This document shows, in pieces, positions 1 to 13,500 of a stretch of DNA of 64,000 nucleotides. The stretch spans positions 33,358,501 to 33,422,500 of the forward strand of contig OY727094.1 of assembly GCA_963402885.1 (NCBI GenBank), read 5' to 3'. Below the pieces are notes generated by a model. The model saw nothing but the letters and a program-made list of their open reading frames with translations, was not told the origin of the DNA and made no database searches. Position numbers and translations under genes: made by a program. Numbering within the stretch: the first letter of the stretch is position 1; each line of letters opens with the position of its first letter. This DNA is from Antedon bifida. Its lineage: Eukaryota > Echinodermata > Crinoidea > Comatulida > Antedonidae.

Positions 1-3000
1 TTTTGCAACGATTGCAGAAGTAGTTCCGATTCTTTTCGAACATCTGGAGATTTATGAACAATGTCTGGTTGCATCTTAACTGGTGTTGAACTTGAAACAG
101 GTGTCATTTCAGGATGAAACATTCCCGTGTCAACACTTTCATCTGGTTGCTCATTACCCTTAGCCAAAAAACTTGAGTTAAGGTGTTTATCTCCTGAAGT
201 TTTTTCTGGCAAGGGGCCAGATTTTGTTTCTTCAATAGGTGGTGGTGGTTGTTTTTTGCTCCATGGAAGAATTGATCCAAGAAAAGATGTGCTCGGCTCT
301 GTACTGGTGTTCTTAACATCTGGGTTTGACACTGAAGTATTTACAACAGTATCTGGTGATGTATGATCCGTTTCACTGAATAACCTCATATTCTGAGAAT
401 CTTTATTAATATTTTCTTGCGTAATAATAACACCATCACTCATGTCTTTCATTCCAACAATAGCACTACTCTCACCAGATGCTTTGACTGTCACTACAGC
501 ACCTTGGGTGTTTTTCTTAATTCCTTCTACATCTCCGTTCATTTTCAGTTTCTTCTTCCCCTTCTTACTTTCAGGTTTCTGCACAGCTCCGATAGTTTTC
601 CGAGTGACAGACTGTACAGGACTGCGAAATAATACAGGTTCTTTTTTGCTATTAGTGGTCGATCCAAATGCACCTCTGATTGCAAGAGTGGTGTTCTGTC
701 CAACCAAAGTGTGAGGTCGATTTACTGTTGTGACCGGTTTAGGTGGACTATCATAGTTGTTTATTTGTGCTCCATCACCTGTGTTTTCGATTTTCTTCTC
801 ACCATTTACTGGTGGATTTGTTGGTGGATGCCAGGCAAGTGGTCGTTTCATTTCTTCTGGCTTAGGAGGTGTGACACCATTGACTATAGGGGTTGGTATC
901 AAGTTCCTTTGCATCGAGTGGGCTCCAACCGGAGCCACACCTGTGTGGATGGTCGTTGGTTCTGAAGCATGTTCTCTACTTTGGTTGTTGGTCACTGCCT
1001 TTGATACAGGAGATTGTTGTTTCATCTGCCTTTGAACTTGCGCAATAACAGCAGCAATTTGTTCGGGGGAAGCAGGCGTGACTTGTGAATTACCTGAAAA
1101 ATATAATTAATATAGTGTTAATTTTATAATCAGTTATTATAATGTTCTACTATGGTTACTGTACATAAGAATTGCTTAATCAGCTCAGAATCCAAATATG
1201 TTACTCAAAGATTATTTTCTTTCAGTTCATACTCTCTGAAAATTGCATTATGTATTCCATAAAATTATGTAATTTTATCGGAAATAACATACTGTACATT
1301 TTGAGTCAGCCCAAGCATGCCTGATACAGGAGAGTAACTGTAAAAATTCATAGTAAAAACCAAGTTCTCGTGGGGAGACACTGAAAATGTAACCATTGAC
1401 CTTACCAACTACAGACTTCTGTAAAGCAATTGCTTCTGCAGTATTGTCAACTTTAACATCACCAAGAGATGAAGTTGGACTTGGTATATCATCCTGGGTT
1501 GAGGATGAAAGAGGTGGTGTCTTTTGTTGTGAATTCATTATGCCTAAAAGCAGAAAACAAAAAATTAACAATGTAAGCATGTTTGATCTGTTAAAACACA
1601 TTTATAATAAATTTATAAGCAATGTTAAAACACTCAACATGAAGATTCTGAAAAATTATCATTAAAAGCAACTGTTCACCAAAAAATCTAAAAAAAATAC
1701 AACATAAAATAATTTTTAAATAATAAATTTAGGGTTGAAAAAACTGCTCATCAATAATGCTGATAACAAATGAAAATTATTTAAAAAAAAATCTCATTGG
1801 AATTACAGGTCTTCCACTTACTTTCAGCACACTACTAGTACTACAGGTACAGCATGTAAGAATCAAACTCAACAATGGTACAGTAGCATGGAATGTTTTT
1901 TTAAATAATCTGTATCTGCATTGTCGTTGACTTTATGTTGATCTCACTTGACTGTGAGATCAATTATTTTGTAGATAGATATTAATATAACAAACAGCTT
2001 AGTAAACCTAAACACTGCATCAAGGTTATTCAGCTTGGTTGAGTTTGTTTAGAATTGAACAATAGTGAAAGCAACATGTAGTTAAATGTAACCACTCCCA
2101 CAACCAAAACATATTTTCTAGCATATGACTGATTAAAAAAAATGAAAATATACAAAAATTATTTAAATATGGATTAACTGCATTCATCATACCACTAATC
2201 CTTCTGATCCAGTTCATTATAAAACTTGAATAAAATTAAAACAATTGATTTTATTAGTTGTTATTGTATTTACTGTACCATACATCCATTTTTCTGATAA
2301 GCATTTCCTTTTGACCATACTGAATAATTTTAGCTACACCACAAAAAAGGTAGAATGCGTCGTTGGTAAAAAAAAAAAGCAAACTATTCTACTGCAGTTT
2401 ACTGCAGTACATGTTGTTTTAAAATCATTAACCTGTTACTGCACAATTATTTAGGAAGCTTTTGAAAATGTTTCAAGATATTGCCTAATCCTTGAACATG
2501 TATGAAAATTACTTCAAATTGGGGAGGGGAGAAAATTATAATGGTGATTGTAGGTGGTGTTTCTTACAGTACATACTGTATGTATTTTAAAATTTACCTG
2601 TAAAAAACAAAAGTTAGCAAATTAGCAATGTTACGGTGTATACATTGTTACCTTTTTTAGAGTAACTGTACAAAGGTATGTTGTGCTCTGGATTTACCAA
2701 ACCAATGTCAGCAGAATGCTGTGAAAGGGTTCCTCCAGTTCTTGATCCTTGGGGGCTCTCTATACCAGACGCTGACCCTGGAAGAGGTAGGAAACCAGGT
2801 TCTCTACCAGAATATATCTCCACTACAAGGTTCTTTATTTCTTTCTCAAGATCACTAATTTCCTTATTGATCTTGTTAATTGATTGGCCACGGTGTATCT
2901 CTTGTTTGCCAGGACTGGATGGTACGGTTGTCAGGTTATCTTCAGCAAAAGCCTGAAGAAGTTTTTCTCTATCAGACAATAATATCCGATCTAAGCTGGG

Positions 3001-4222
3001 GGGATCTTCAGAAATAGATCCCTCTAGTTCCGATTCTGAGCCACCAATTTGAAGCCTAAGATGTTCAAAGCTAGAGTCTTCTGATGGACTTTCAAGAAGA
3101 TTAATTTCACCAGCCCCTGTTACGTACTCGTCAAATGGATCGCCCTCGCTCAGTCCCAAGGACGTCTGACGACTTCTTCTACGTTCTGAATGAAAGTTAG
3201 TGTCCCGTTGAGGTGTCACAATTCGTAAATACCGAGCTGTTGTCCAATCGGATGCATCAATACGATCGTTTCCCAAAACAGACAACACTTTTGGACGTTC
3301 TCTTTGGATATCTAACTGTGAATCCTGATTACCCCTGTTTAGAGTTTGTGATACAGGCTCTGATTGAGAAAGAGGTATCAAATTTAATTGTTGAGATTGG
3401 TTATTTCTCTGTTCTTGGAAAGATTTCCGTGCACGATGAAGGTTAATCTCCTCAAGCGTTTCTCTTATTGATGAGGCAAGTGTTATCTGTTGATCATCAA
3501 TTGGAAGAATAGGCAAATTCTCAACTTTTGAATCTAATAGAACTGGATATGATTCCTGAAGGGAATCTTCAATGGAAGTGGAGCTTTGAGAAGACTCAAG
3601 TGGTTGATTCCTCCTTGTAGTCTGTACCCTTTCAAATTGAAGAGGAACTTCAATATGATTTTCTACAACACGATGAGATAAATATTGAAGATGTGGGTTT
3701 TCCAGAGAATTGCTACTTTGAACACAACTTTCTGCTTTCAAACTTAGCTTCAGATCTTTCTTATAAGGCACAAATGGTCTTTGGTCTGTTTTTAATTGTT
3801 CACTATCGATTTGATAAGATGCAGCTAACCCTGTAGCTTCAGAATCTTTCTTTTGCCAATGTTCTATGTCTGTATCGTATGAAACCAATAGATCAAATGA
3901 ATCGATGGTGGCTGTAAGGTCAATGGCTTCTCTTGCATAGTGTTCTGGAACGTCATCTGACTTTGATTCCATATCCCCATGGCCATTCACATATTTATTT
4001 CCTGAAATAATACAGTAGTATTAATTATCGTCACAAACAGATGATTCTAATTTCATAACTTATTATTATTACTATAGGCCTAAGTTACAACTACACGCTC
4101 TACTACCTATAGTTAGTAGTACTGTACTAGGCCTACTAGACTACTGTCCCTAGGCTAGATATAAAAAGCAAAATAAATGTCAAAACATAAAAAAAAACAA
4201 ATTCACCATCAATGAATGGCAT
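1..4222 (-). CDS. Unrecognised low-complexity protein, 5' part, partial at the window edge
   Basis: Coding exons, in transcript order, are 4222-4207, 4001-2652, 1543-1406 and 1093-1 (open at the edge). All junctions are GT/AG and the phases agree (1, 1, 1). The start is the ATG at 4222, giving MPFIDGNKYVNGHGD; the exon itself probably begins at 4335 after an AG. About 870 residues are visible. The protein is rich in Ser, Gln, Pro, Asp and Glu. A short coiled-coil-like helix (around KEISDLEKEIKNL) sits near the end of the large second exon, and a basic KKGKKKLK stretch lies in the last exon. There is no signal peptide, no membrane segment and no catalytic motif that I can see. I do not recognise the family. 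The composition suggests a disordered intracellular, possibly nuclear or scaffold, protein. It is divergent from PANTS, with 467 bp between the two ATGs. Confidence 0.72.
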
Positions 4223-4519
4223 ATCACTGGAGTCTAAGAGAAATGTATGTTGGCTATGGCACGTACTGACAGACTGGTTGATTGTAGGCCGAGCATTGTC
4301 AGGTGAACCGGTTAATTATACAGGGACAGAGTATGCTGCAAAACTTTATTTTACTGTCGTCCTACCCACATAGCGTAGGCCTAGCTAGACTATATACAAC
4401 AAGCTGGATCCCGGTATCGGACAGCCATGATAAAAACATGAATATTTAGGATTTTTCATCAATATTAACCATTTTTTTCAATATAGCCTAAATAATGAAT
4501 ACTGTTTTTATTAGCTTAC

Positions 4520-4680
4520 CGTGGAAATAGCCAGTAAGGATAGTAAATTACACAGATAATACGAACAATAAATAGCCAAAATATAGCCCTTTAACTTGCC
4601 ACGTCCGCCTCTGCTGCAGCACACTCGAGTCGAGTCGGTGAAAAATTAAAAACCACACAAAAACAAATGATGCGTGACCA
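4520..4680 (-). other. Probable 5' non-coding exon of the gene at 1-4222
   Basis: A strong donor (CCACG|GTAAGC) on the minus strand ends an exon at 4520. It could splice to the acceptor TTTTGCAG that opens the next exon at 4335. The upstream limit is not visible and 4680 is only a guess, set by the neighbouring start codon at 4689. It is inferred from splice signals alone. Confidence 0.35.
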
Positions 4681-4688
4681 AAACAAAG

Positions 4689-6966
4689 ATGGCTGCGCCC
4701 ATGGATGATGATGACGGAAGCAGCAGCAGCAAAGGTGCTCATAATTTGTTAGCAAATAAAAGTATTGTGTGGAAAGTGAGTTACTACTTTACAAATTTCA
4801 TTGGTACTGTTTTTATTTAGTTCAAAGACTAGGGAAAAAAGATAAAAGCAAAACTTGCTAGGCTAGGAGTGTTTCAGGCCTACTACTACTACTAGCGGGC
4901 CGGTGTAGTGCCTACGGTGCCGCCGGGCGCCGATAGAGCCCGGTCGAGATTCCAAGTCTACAATAATATTACAAGTACTAGAGAGAGTCAGTAAGCATAC
5001 TGTATCTAGGACCTGTAATAATCTTGCCCCCAATTTTCAGTAACCATTCTATTTAATTTATGAATTGTCCATAAACCATTTCATGAAATGCTAATAGGCC
5101 TAAATAAATTACAAAAAGTTTTGCTATAATAAGAATTCCAGCATTTTTTTTATGTAAGTTTTAAAATATTGAACTTAAAATTATATTTTGATATTGTAGT
5201 CTAGAACTAGGCCTAGAGTAGTAGTAGTAATGTTTTTAGACAAATGAATACAGTAATTAATATAATGTAATTTTTTTTCAACCTTCACAGCCAAGAATTA
5301 CCATTGAAGATTATGCTGACAAATTGAAAGATTGTCAATGTATGTTAGAATATTTAGTTTAGTTTAGTTTCTTAAAGATGTATTGTCCCTTGAAACACAA
5401 AAAATGAAAGTCAAAATATACTAAATTTTTATTGGCCATATCAAAGTAATATTAAAGTTATTCACTTTAAGTCGAAAATTCGAGCCAAAAACAACAATTT
5501 TACGTAATTAACAGCTAAATTAATTTGATTACATTTCATCTGGAAAATAGTCGCGATTAAAAGTAAACAAAGATTTTAAACCATGAGTATACATTATGCA
5601 TGATGCTAATTAGGATTGTTTACAACTCGTCACGGTTGAGAAGGTGTTTTCACACAGATCGCGAGGAAGTTTTATGATTATGCATACAGAGTAGCCAAAT
5701 AAGCGCATTGCATTATAAGATATGTTTTGATCGAAAACTTTGACTGGAAGTCAAAGTTATTTTTTGAACCAAAAAACGTCTGTATTTCAGTTAAATGTTT
5801 TTTTTTTTGACTAATTTTTGGTGAAAGTTAATAACTATTATGATACTTCAAAATGACCCACTTTTTTTCGAAATCTTTTTATTTTTATTTTTTTGGAATT
5901 TGACAAAGAGACAATACATCTTTAAATAAACTTTACTTGTACCTTATATTGTATATTGTATTCATATAAAACTTAAAGGGTTGAGTACATTTGATATATA
6001 TTTGTATAAAACCAATTTTTAGTGCTCTATCTATAGTTTGTACTGTATCATGGACAAATTCTGTGATACAGTGTCACACGTCCATCACAAACCCTGATTT
6101 TTAACATATTATACAGGTGCCACATGATACAAATATTACACTCTGATTACAGTATTTTACTATGCTCCTGGACTATGTGGGGATACATTACATAAATTGA
6201 GATATATTAGATTTTGAATCTTTTACAGTACCATCTCATTTATTTTGGTGATTGTGCTAAAAACCAGACAGATTTCGAGAGAGCTTTTTGGGCTAGTCCC
6301 AGGTTGTCAACTTTCGGGAGAGTTTACTTTATTATTTTGTTGTGGTAATTTTTTATTTATTTTTAACACAGCACTTGGGAATATGTTTCACCACTACTAC
6401 ATATATGGTGTAAAACCAACTTGTGAATTAGAAAATCAGGATTTTATCAATGCAGTGAAGTGGAAGACTGGTCAAGCAGAAGACGCTAAGGTAAAGCTCA
6501 CCAATCCAACAACCAGGGTTCAAATCCTCCTTTCAGTAATTTTTTGAAACACTTTGTTTAGAAGTCCACTCTGAATTCAATTTGATTGATTTATTTATTT
6601 GCATTCAAAACAGAGATAAAATACCTTTCTTTTATATATAATATAACATTGCAATATATTAATTTTTTTATTCGTATTTGTATTCATAATAATAACATAA
6701 TATGCCAAGATTCAACATTGTTTTTAGAGCTTATGATTTCAAATGTTTTAACATCTAACATGTAAATTACACACACACAACAAACAGTAAATTTTATAGA
6801 TATTTATCTTCTGTTGTTGACAACATTAAAATTTCAGAATGCTCTTCAAGAACGTGAACTTAAAAGGAAAGAGAATCCACATGTTTGGAAGATGCGAGAA
6901 GAAAACATCCCTCCTAAAGAATGGACTATTCCAATAATTACTGAAGAAAACACAGATAAACAATGA
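4689..6966 (+). CDS. PANTS / C22orf39-like protein (DUF3128, CX9C family)
   Basis: Exons are 4689-4775, 5291-5339, 6372-6490 and 6838-6966, all with GT/AG junctions and phases 0, 1, 0. They give 127 residues, close to the size of the human protein. The core, residues 44-63, is CQSLGNMFHHYYIYGVKPTC, with the HHYY signature and the exact spacing between inner cysteines known for C22orf39/PANTS. A second conserved block near the C-terminus contains NPHVWKMR and PPKEWTIPI. Vertebrate PANTS is reported as a small synaptic protein affecting plasticity; fungal relatives have twin cysteine motifs. I infer a small soluble or organelle-associated protein here. Oddity: the outer cysteines of the twin CX9C motif are replaced by Ile34 and Ala73, while C44 and C63 remain. 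The ATG lies in AAGATGGCTGC, which resembles a YY1 site. Intron 2 carries a 546-bp TTAA-flanked element. Confidence 0.87.
5376..5921. mobile_element. TTAA-flanked MITE, family C, copy 1
   Basis: A 546-bp element starts AGATGTATTGTCCCT and ends with the inverted form GACAATACATCT. It is bounded by TTAA at 5372-5375 and 5922-5925. It has no coding capacity. TTAA duplication is the hallmark of piggyBac-type transposition. It lies in intron 2 of PANTS. Confidence 0.8.
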
Positions 6967-7257
6967 CAGATTTGTAATCTAGTTATTTTTTTAGTTGCTG
7001 ACAGTGGTACTGAGTTTCTAACTTGTGTTGAAGAGAGTGAAAGATTTTCCACAGCTGTTTTCATAAAATACTGCGGACAACTCATATTTAGGGGACACCC
7101 ATATTAAGGAGACACATTGTTGGATCCTGAAGGTTATACTGCATTGTTATATATATATAATATTATAGAAGATTATCAACTTCCGAAATTATTGTGGATT
7201 TGGTATCACACTAAAATTGTAGGATACCAACATTGCTATTAGATATATAACATTCTA

Positions 7258-7263
7258 AATAAA
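7258..7263 (+). terminator. Candidate polyadenylation signal of PANTS
   Basis: AATAAA lies about 290 nt after the PANTS stop codon; another AATAAA is at 7373-7378. The stretch 6967-7527 otherwise holds the convergent 3' ends of PANTS and of the first SLC17 gene and nothing else that I see. Confidence 0.4.
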
Positions 7264-7527
7264 TTCTAGTTATTTTAATTTAATTTTCTCGTCATGTTGT
7301 GTTTTTGTGATGGTCCCTATTGATCAGCTTCAGCTAGCTGGATGGACAAACCTCGTAAAATATTGTTGAAATAATAAAGAAATAACATAAACATTAATAT
7401 AATTTTTGACACTGTTTAGAACAGATTCAATTTATAAAAGGTGGCATAAATATTTAAGGGAAGAGTGAGTTTAATTTCAATCTGAAAATATTGTGACATT
7501 ATAAACTCTCTCTCTTCCCTCATAGAT

Positions 7528-10500
7528 TCAATCAATTAATTCATGTTGACTTTCTTTATTTTCTAATGATGTGAATGGTACTGATTTTGCATTATTTTCG
7601 CTTGATTTTGCCCAGTGCTGTATCTCTCCACTTCCAAACATTACAAAAGAAACTATCCCAATTATATGAGTTCCGGCTACTATACAGAATATTATTCGCC
7701 ATTGATATATTGTGTCCTGAAAAAAGTTTAAAAGAAATCAGTTTCATTAAAAAATATATATTTTCTTTAAATAGCAACAGCACCTAATTTATCATTATCA
7801 GAAATTATTGCAACAGAATTTGTAAAATAAAATATCTAAATAATTATTAGTAATCAGTTAAAGAATGCTTTAAAATAAAGAAAGTTCATTATAAAGATTC
7901 AAATTCATAACATTTGTTTACAAACTCTGACATAAAAGATAACGTACAAAGCAACAAGTGATATGAGGTCAGATATAGAATTGTATAGAAGAAAATAGTA
8001 AAATCGATTATTGTCATATTTAGCCAAAAAAGTATAAAACTTAGAGTTTAATGTTTATATCACACCAAGGTTGAAAACTAAAGTTCAACTGAATATTTGG
8101 TTGTGTAAAAATATAAAAACTGCCACTGACACTTACTTTCATATTTGTTATTGCTCCAACTATTGCTGGTGCAATAAATCCTGTCGCTGCAGAAAATGAA
8201 TACGCTATTCCAACAATCAGACCAGAATGATTTGGCGCCAAATCAATTGCATTAGCCCCGACTGTACCAGCCGCTGGTCCATACAACCCAAGTACGATAG
8301 TCAAACAAATGACGTTTATAGCTTTGATTTTAATATAACCAGTTAAAACAACTATGCATGCTGTTAGTCCCAGCGCTAAAAGATTAAAACGAACATGTTT
8401 ATAATCATCCTAACTAATATTAAAAACGTCTAAACGCCACTTGCCCTTTTCCGGTTTATTTAAAAAATGTATATAGGTTACTTAAGCTTGGTTGCCTCTA
8501 GGACATAAACGTAATGACGTAGACGCAACGCAAGCGTGTTGACCAATGACAAGCGACAGAATAATCCATCGGTTGTGATTGGTCAAAAATCCCCTACGTT
8601 GCGTTGCGTCGCATCAAGCTTGGTTCCCACTAGAACGTAACGCAAGGACGTAAACGCAACGCAAGCGTTTTAACCAATGACAAGCGAAGTTATAGACAGT
8701 TAGCAATCACAAGCGAATAAGCCATCGCTTGTGATTGGTCAATTCACTTGCGTTGCGTTACGTCCTTGCGTTGCGTCGCTAGTGGCAACCACGCTTAGGA
8801 CCCAACTCTACCTTACTGGTTTAAATAATGGTGATTATTATTCATTGTCGTTTAATGCGTGGTTCCCACTAGAGACTCAACACTACGACGTAACGCAACG
8901 TAAGCCTGGATTTGACCAATCACAAGCGATGGCTTATTCGAAATATCGCTTGTCATTGGTCAACTCGCTTGCGTTGCGTCTACGTCCTAGGTTGCGTCCA
9001 AGTGGGAACCGAGCTTAAGAGTTTAGCCGGATAAATTGGTTCCTACTCACCACCCGAATGCTAGGATATTTACTCGGGTAAGTTACGGTAGTTCTGTGGT
9101 CACAGTTATCGCTTAGGCCTACTTGGTGGGTAAGTCACATACTTACCCGGGTAAGTCACACACTTACTCGGGTAAAAAAACTAAGCATTCCAGTCACCAC
9201 TCTGCAATTAAGAAAGGCCTACATTTTGTATTGATGCAATTTGTTATAGTACATTATATTTATTTACTTACGAAGAGCATAAATAAATTTTCTCGTGTTT
9301 GTCACGTTCAGTATCGAGTGAGAAATGATATAGTCTGAAGCTAATCCTCCAATGATTATTGTAATACAAAACAAAGCATGAGGAGCAACTGATTCAATTC
9401 CACTCTAAGTAAAGATTGAAATAGCTTATGATAGAAAAATAGATAATAATAAGGAAATCTTTATATTGCGTCGGTTTCCATAAAAAAAGAGATTCTCATG
9501 GCGCATTGATACAACAATGTTATGAATGAGTCGTGTAGCAAAAAAGTCCTAGCAGATTCTTAAGCTTTGAAGTAAACAGAGCATGCAACAAAAACATATT
9601 ACTGTATGTATAAGCATATGTTTCCATCCATAGTGACTGACTCGTCGTCGCTGTCTGTTTATTATATGATCCCCGGAGTGGCCGTATTCAAACATTAAGT
9701 GATTAAATTTAGTATTTAAGGGCAATATATCTTATTCTTATTGAATAAATTCCCTGCAAAGGGAAAGAAGAATATCTATCAGGACAGGACTCCATTCGGA
9801 GTGCGGCGGCGTATCCAGCCACATGTCCGTATAACCATAAAAATTGTAACATAATTACCTTTTCAATATCAAATTCCAAGATGGAATGAAAATATGTGGG
9901 TATATCTATGGATAGTAGAAAATAACCAAAGTCGGCGCAAAAATTAGAAACAGCGAGAGCCCATACAGGTGCAGACTTCGCTATAGTTGTCCATGGTACG
10001 GTATATTTCTAGGGTAAAATAATATTTATAAAGCTTGGTTCCCACTTTTAGACGCAACTCAAAGAGACGAACAATAGGCCTAAGCCAAGGCAATCTAGAT
10101 GAAGCTTGGTTTCCACTAGGACGCAACGCAAAGACGTAAGTCATAACGCAAGCGAATTGACCAATGACAAGGCGCAGGTTCAAATAATCCATCGCTTGTG
10201 ATTGGTGACTCACTTACGTTGCGTCTCGTCATTGCATTGCGTCCTAGTGGGAACCAAGCTTAATTGGTCGCTTGCGGCTTACGTCCTTACGTTGCGTCCT
10301 AGTTGGAACCAAGCTTGAAGCTTGGTTCCCACTAGCGAGGCAACGTAACGCAACCTACGCAACGTAAGAAAATGCCCTTCCAATAATTGTGTTTGCCCCC
10401 GCCTGCGTGAAATCAAACCCGCGATGTTTGCAGCACTGTTGCATCGTCGGTTCCCACTTGTGATTACACAATACAGCACTTTGCGTCAATACGTCGTAGC

Positions 10501-13500
10501 GTTGCGTTACGTTGCGTCGCTAGTGGGAACCACGCTTCAGATTACCTTGCGTAAGAGCACCGCAAATATTCTGCCGAACTGTTGTGTTGTGTTATGCATA
10601 CGTCGTTGCGTTGAGTCCAAGTGGGGACCAATATTATTATTCAATCGGTTAGTCCTAATAAAACACTTTTTAAATTAAATTTCTTTAGGCTTACTACTTT
10701 GACCTTTTATTATGAAAACGAAATACAATGAAATGGAAATGTACAAAACCTGTTCACTCTCTTTTGTTGTCGATTGACATGATAATGTTTCTTTTTCAAA
10801 TGTTGATATCCATTGGTTGTTAGTTGGTTCACTAGATGCAATAATACACCACAACAAACACCAAATAACGGTAGTAATACCTTTAACAAATAAATTATAT
10901 TATGGTAAATTGTAGTCACTAGTGATCAAACACCTTTGTGGTGAGTGTTCCCTTAAAGGGCTTGGCCAAAAATTTTCCCCGCCGTTGAATTCCAAGAAGT
11001 GAACGATAAATGAATGTAAATTCAATATTCTTGTAGAAATAACAAACAAATAATTAATACAAACATTACTAAACAATACAAAAACCCTATTTGTGACATA
11101 GAGACAAAAATATCATACCATATGTATAAAATGTAGTTGGCCAGCCTCCAAGTTCCGTTGACGTGCAAAGCCACGAAGACAGGTACATTGCTAAAATGGC
11201 TCCAAAACTCATCCCTTAAAAAAGATAAGGAGTTTCACAATAAATACTAACAATGATTAATTGGCCATCCAATTTTGACTTTAACGGTAAGCAACTGTTA
11301 TACATAACATCAATAAGTTATTACCTGACGTTGTAATCGATATAAATGTACTGCGTTCATCTAATGTTGACCATTTGTTCATAATACCAACTGTTCCTGA
11401 CATCACCATACCCTGGCAGATATAAATTAAAAGTTTCTATTGATACACTGATAATTATTGTTATATGTTTAACGATTCTCCAAATTCTCTCCTTTATAAA
11501 TCTGTAATGCCCTTAACCTTTGTATATCCTTAATTGTTATGATAAAATTACGCAGATATTAAAGAGAACTAAAAAGCCTAGGCTAGACTTGGCGCCCCAA
11601 GTTTGTAGTTATTGTCTTTTTTCACGCTGCTGCTCTAGCCAGCTACGTCCCATGAGGACTACTCAATAATAAGCTGAAGCAAGCAGCAGTTATAGTATCT
11701 AAGGCCGACAGTTTTGCGACTTTGTAAACTCGACTATAACTTATAGATCCCAGCTGCTGGACCCAAAAAACGTCTGGGAAAAGAGAGTCTATGAGGGCTC
11801 ACGGTTGAACGATTTTGGATTCTCGCCCTTTGATTGGTTGACGCGAATCAACAGACTGGGAAGAATTTTCGTGAAGTCACGTTGTCTCTAGAGGGTAATC
11901 AGTTGCATGGATGCCAACAGGTTGAGGTTGAGGTCACACAGGTCACCAAGGAACTATACTATATTATATTATAGTTCCATGCACACATACACAGCACATT
12001 AAAGTTCAAAATTGACCATTTTTAAATGGGCATGTGAATCATAATTAAAGAACTATCTTTGATTTGTATGTATGTTTGCGATTAAAGGACATCTTTTTAA
12101 TAATTAATCATAAATATATCTGAAGAAAGAACAATGATTAATTTTAAAATGTCGAGCAGCGTTTTTTGTAAGAAATATTTCTTGTTTATATTAGCGTTTC
12201 GATTTTTGTCTGAATAGGCCTACTATACTAGATACGAAAATACGAGTTCATGTATTATACGTATGAAACGCCATATGTGCCAAAATACATATCCTAATTT
12301 CGGTCTTACCTGCCCGAATCCATCGATAATTCTAGTGAACACCAATAGGCCAATGCTTGTTTTGACAGCAAATGGTGTTAACAGTGCCATAGTCAAGGAT
12401 GTAATCACAGACAACAATACGACGGGAAAACCTCCGTATTTCCCAACCAACCATCCTCCGAGAAGAGGTGAGAACACATTTCCAAAATAAAATACACCCA
12501 AGATGTTTTGCTGCTTTTCCATTCCCCAGTCAAAATCTCTAGCCTAAAGAAATTATTTGTTTAGTTTATTTGATTATTAATGCCAATGCCATCCCGTCAC
12601 TTTTGCACTGTACCGTTACTGCTTGGTTTCCATTAGAGACGCGCAACATAAGATGAATTGACCAAACCAATGGATTGGTCAAATGGCTTGCGATGCATCT
12701 ACGTAGATAAATCACCCTTTCCGCCACCCATTTACAACCCAGCTATAGCCCTATAATACATTCCATGAAATGTAATATTCTAGATTATCAGGAATTACAA
12801 TTTGTCACGAATTAGGCATCAGATACAATAATACAGATACAGTATAGGCCTAAATTAAGTAGACCTATACACAATATTGACAAAAAATCTTATAAAACTT
12901 ATTTGCTTACTATAGGTAAAATGGTAATACTCCAGTTAGTTCTAAGAATGAAATTCAGTGTGTTTGCTGTAAAACACAGAAAAACAATGACGTATCGAAC
13001 TTGCAACCATGGTCTCACTATAATAAAAATTAATAAAATTAGTAATTTGATAAATACCGTATACACGACAGACATCTTTTGAACTATTTTTTTTACAGAA
13101 TTATTGAGGTTTTCAGTTAGGCCTAATTGTAATATGCCTATCCCCTGAATACCATGAGAACAGGAACAGAATCTTTTTAATCGTAGAATTATCTTTCGTA
13201 CTTCGATTTGTAAAATCCATTGTTGAAATGAAAAAACTTTCACTTATCGACAACAGAGAAGGTTATTATTTTGCTACAAGAACAAAAAATACGTAAATAT
13301 AACGTTTTGTGATATTTCTTAACCTTTTAAAATTCAAAGTAAAGCGTGGTTCCCACTATCGACACAACGCAACGCAGAGACGTATTGACGCAAAGTGCTG
13401 TATTGCGTAATCACAGGTGGGAACCTACGAGGCAACAGTGCTGCAAATATCGCGTAGGTTTGATTTCACGCAGGCGGGGGAAAACAATTATTGCATCAGG

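Noticed and set aside
12899-13243. 114-codon minus frame as a separate gene
   Set aside because: Only 12911-13017 is real (SLC17 exon 2); the rest is intron read-through.
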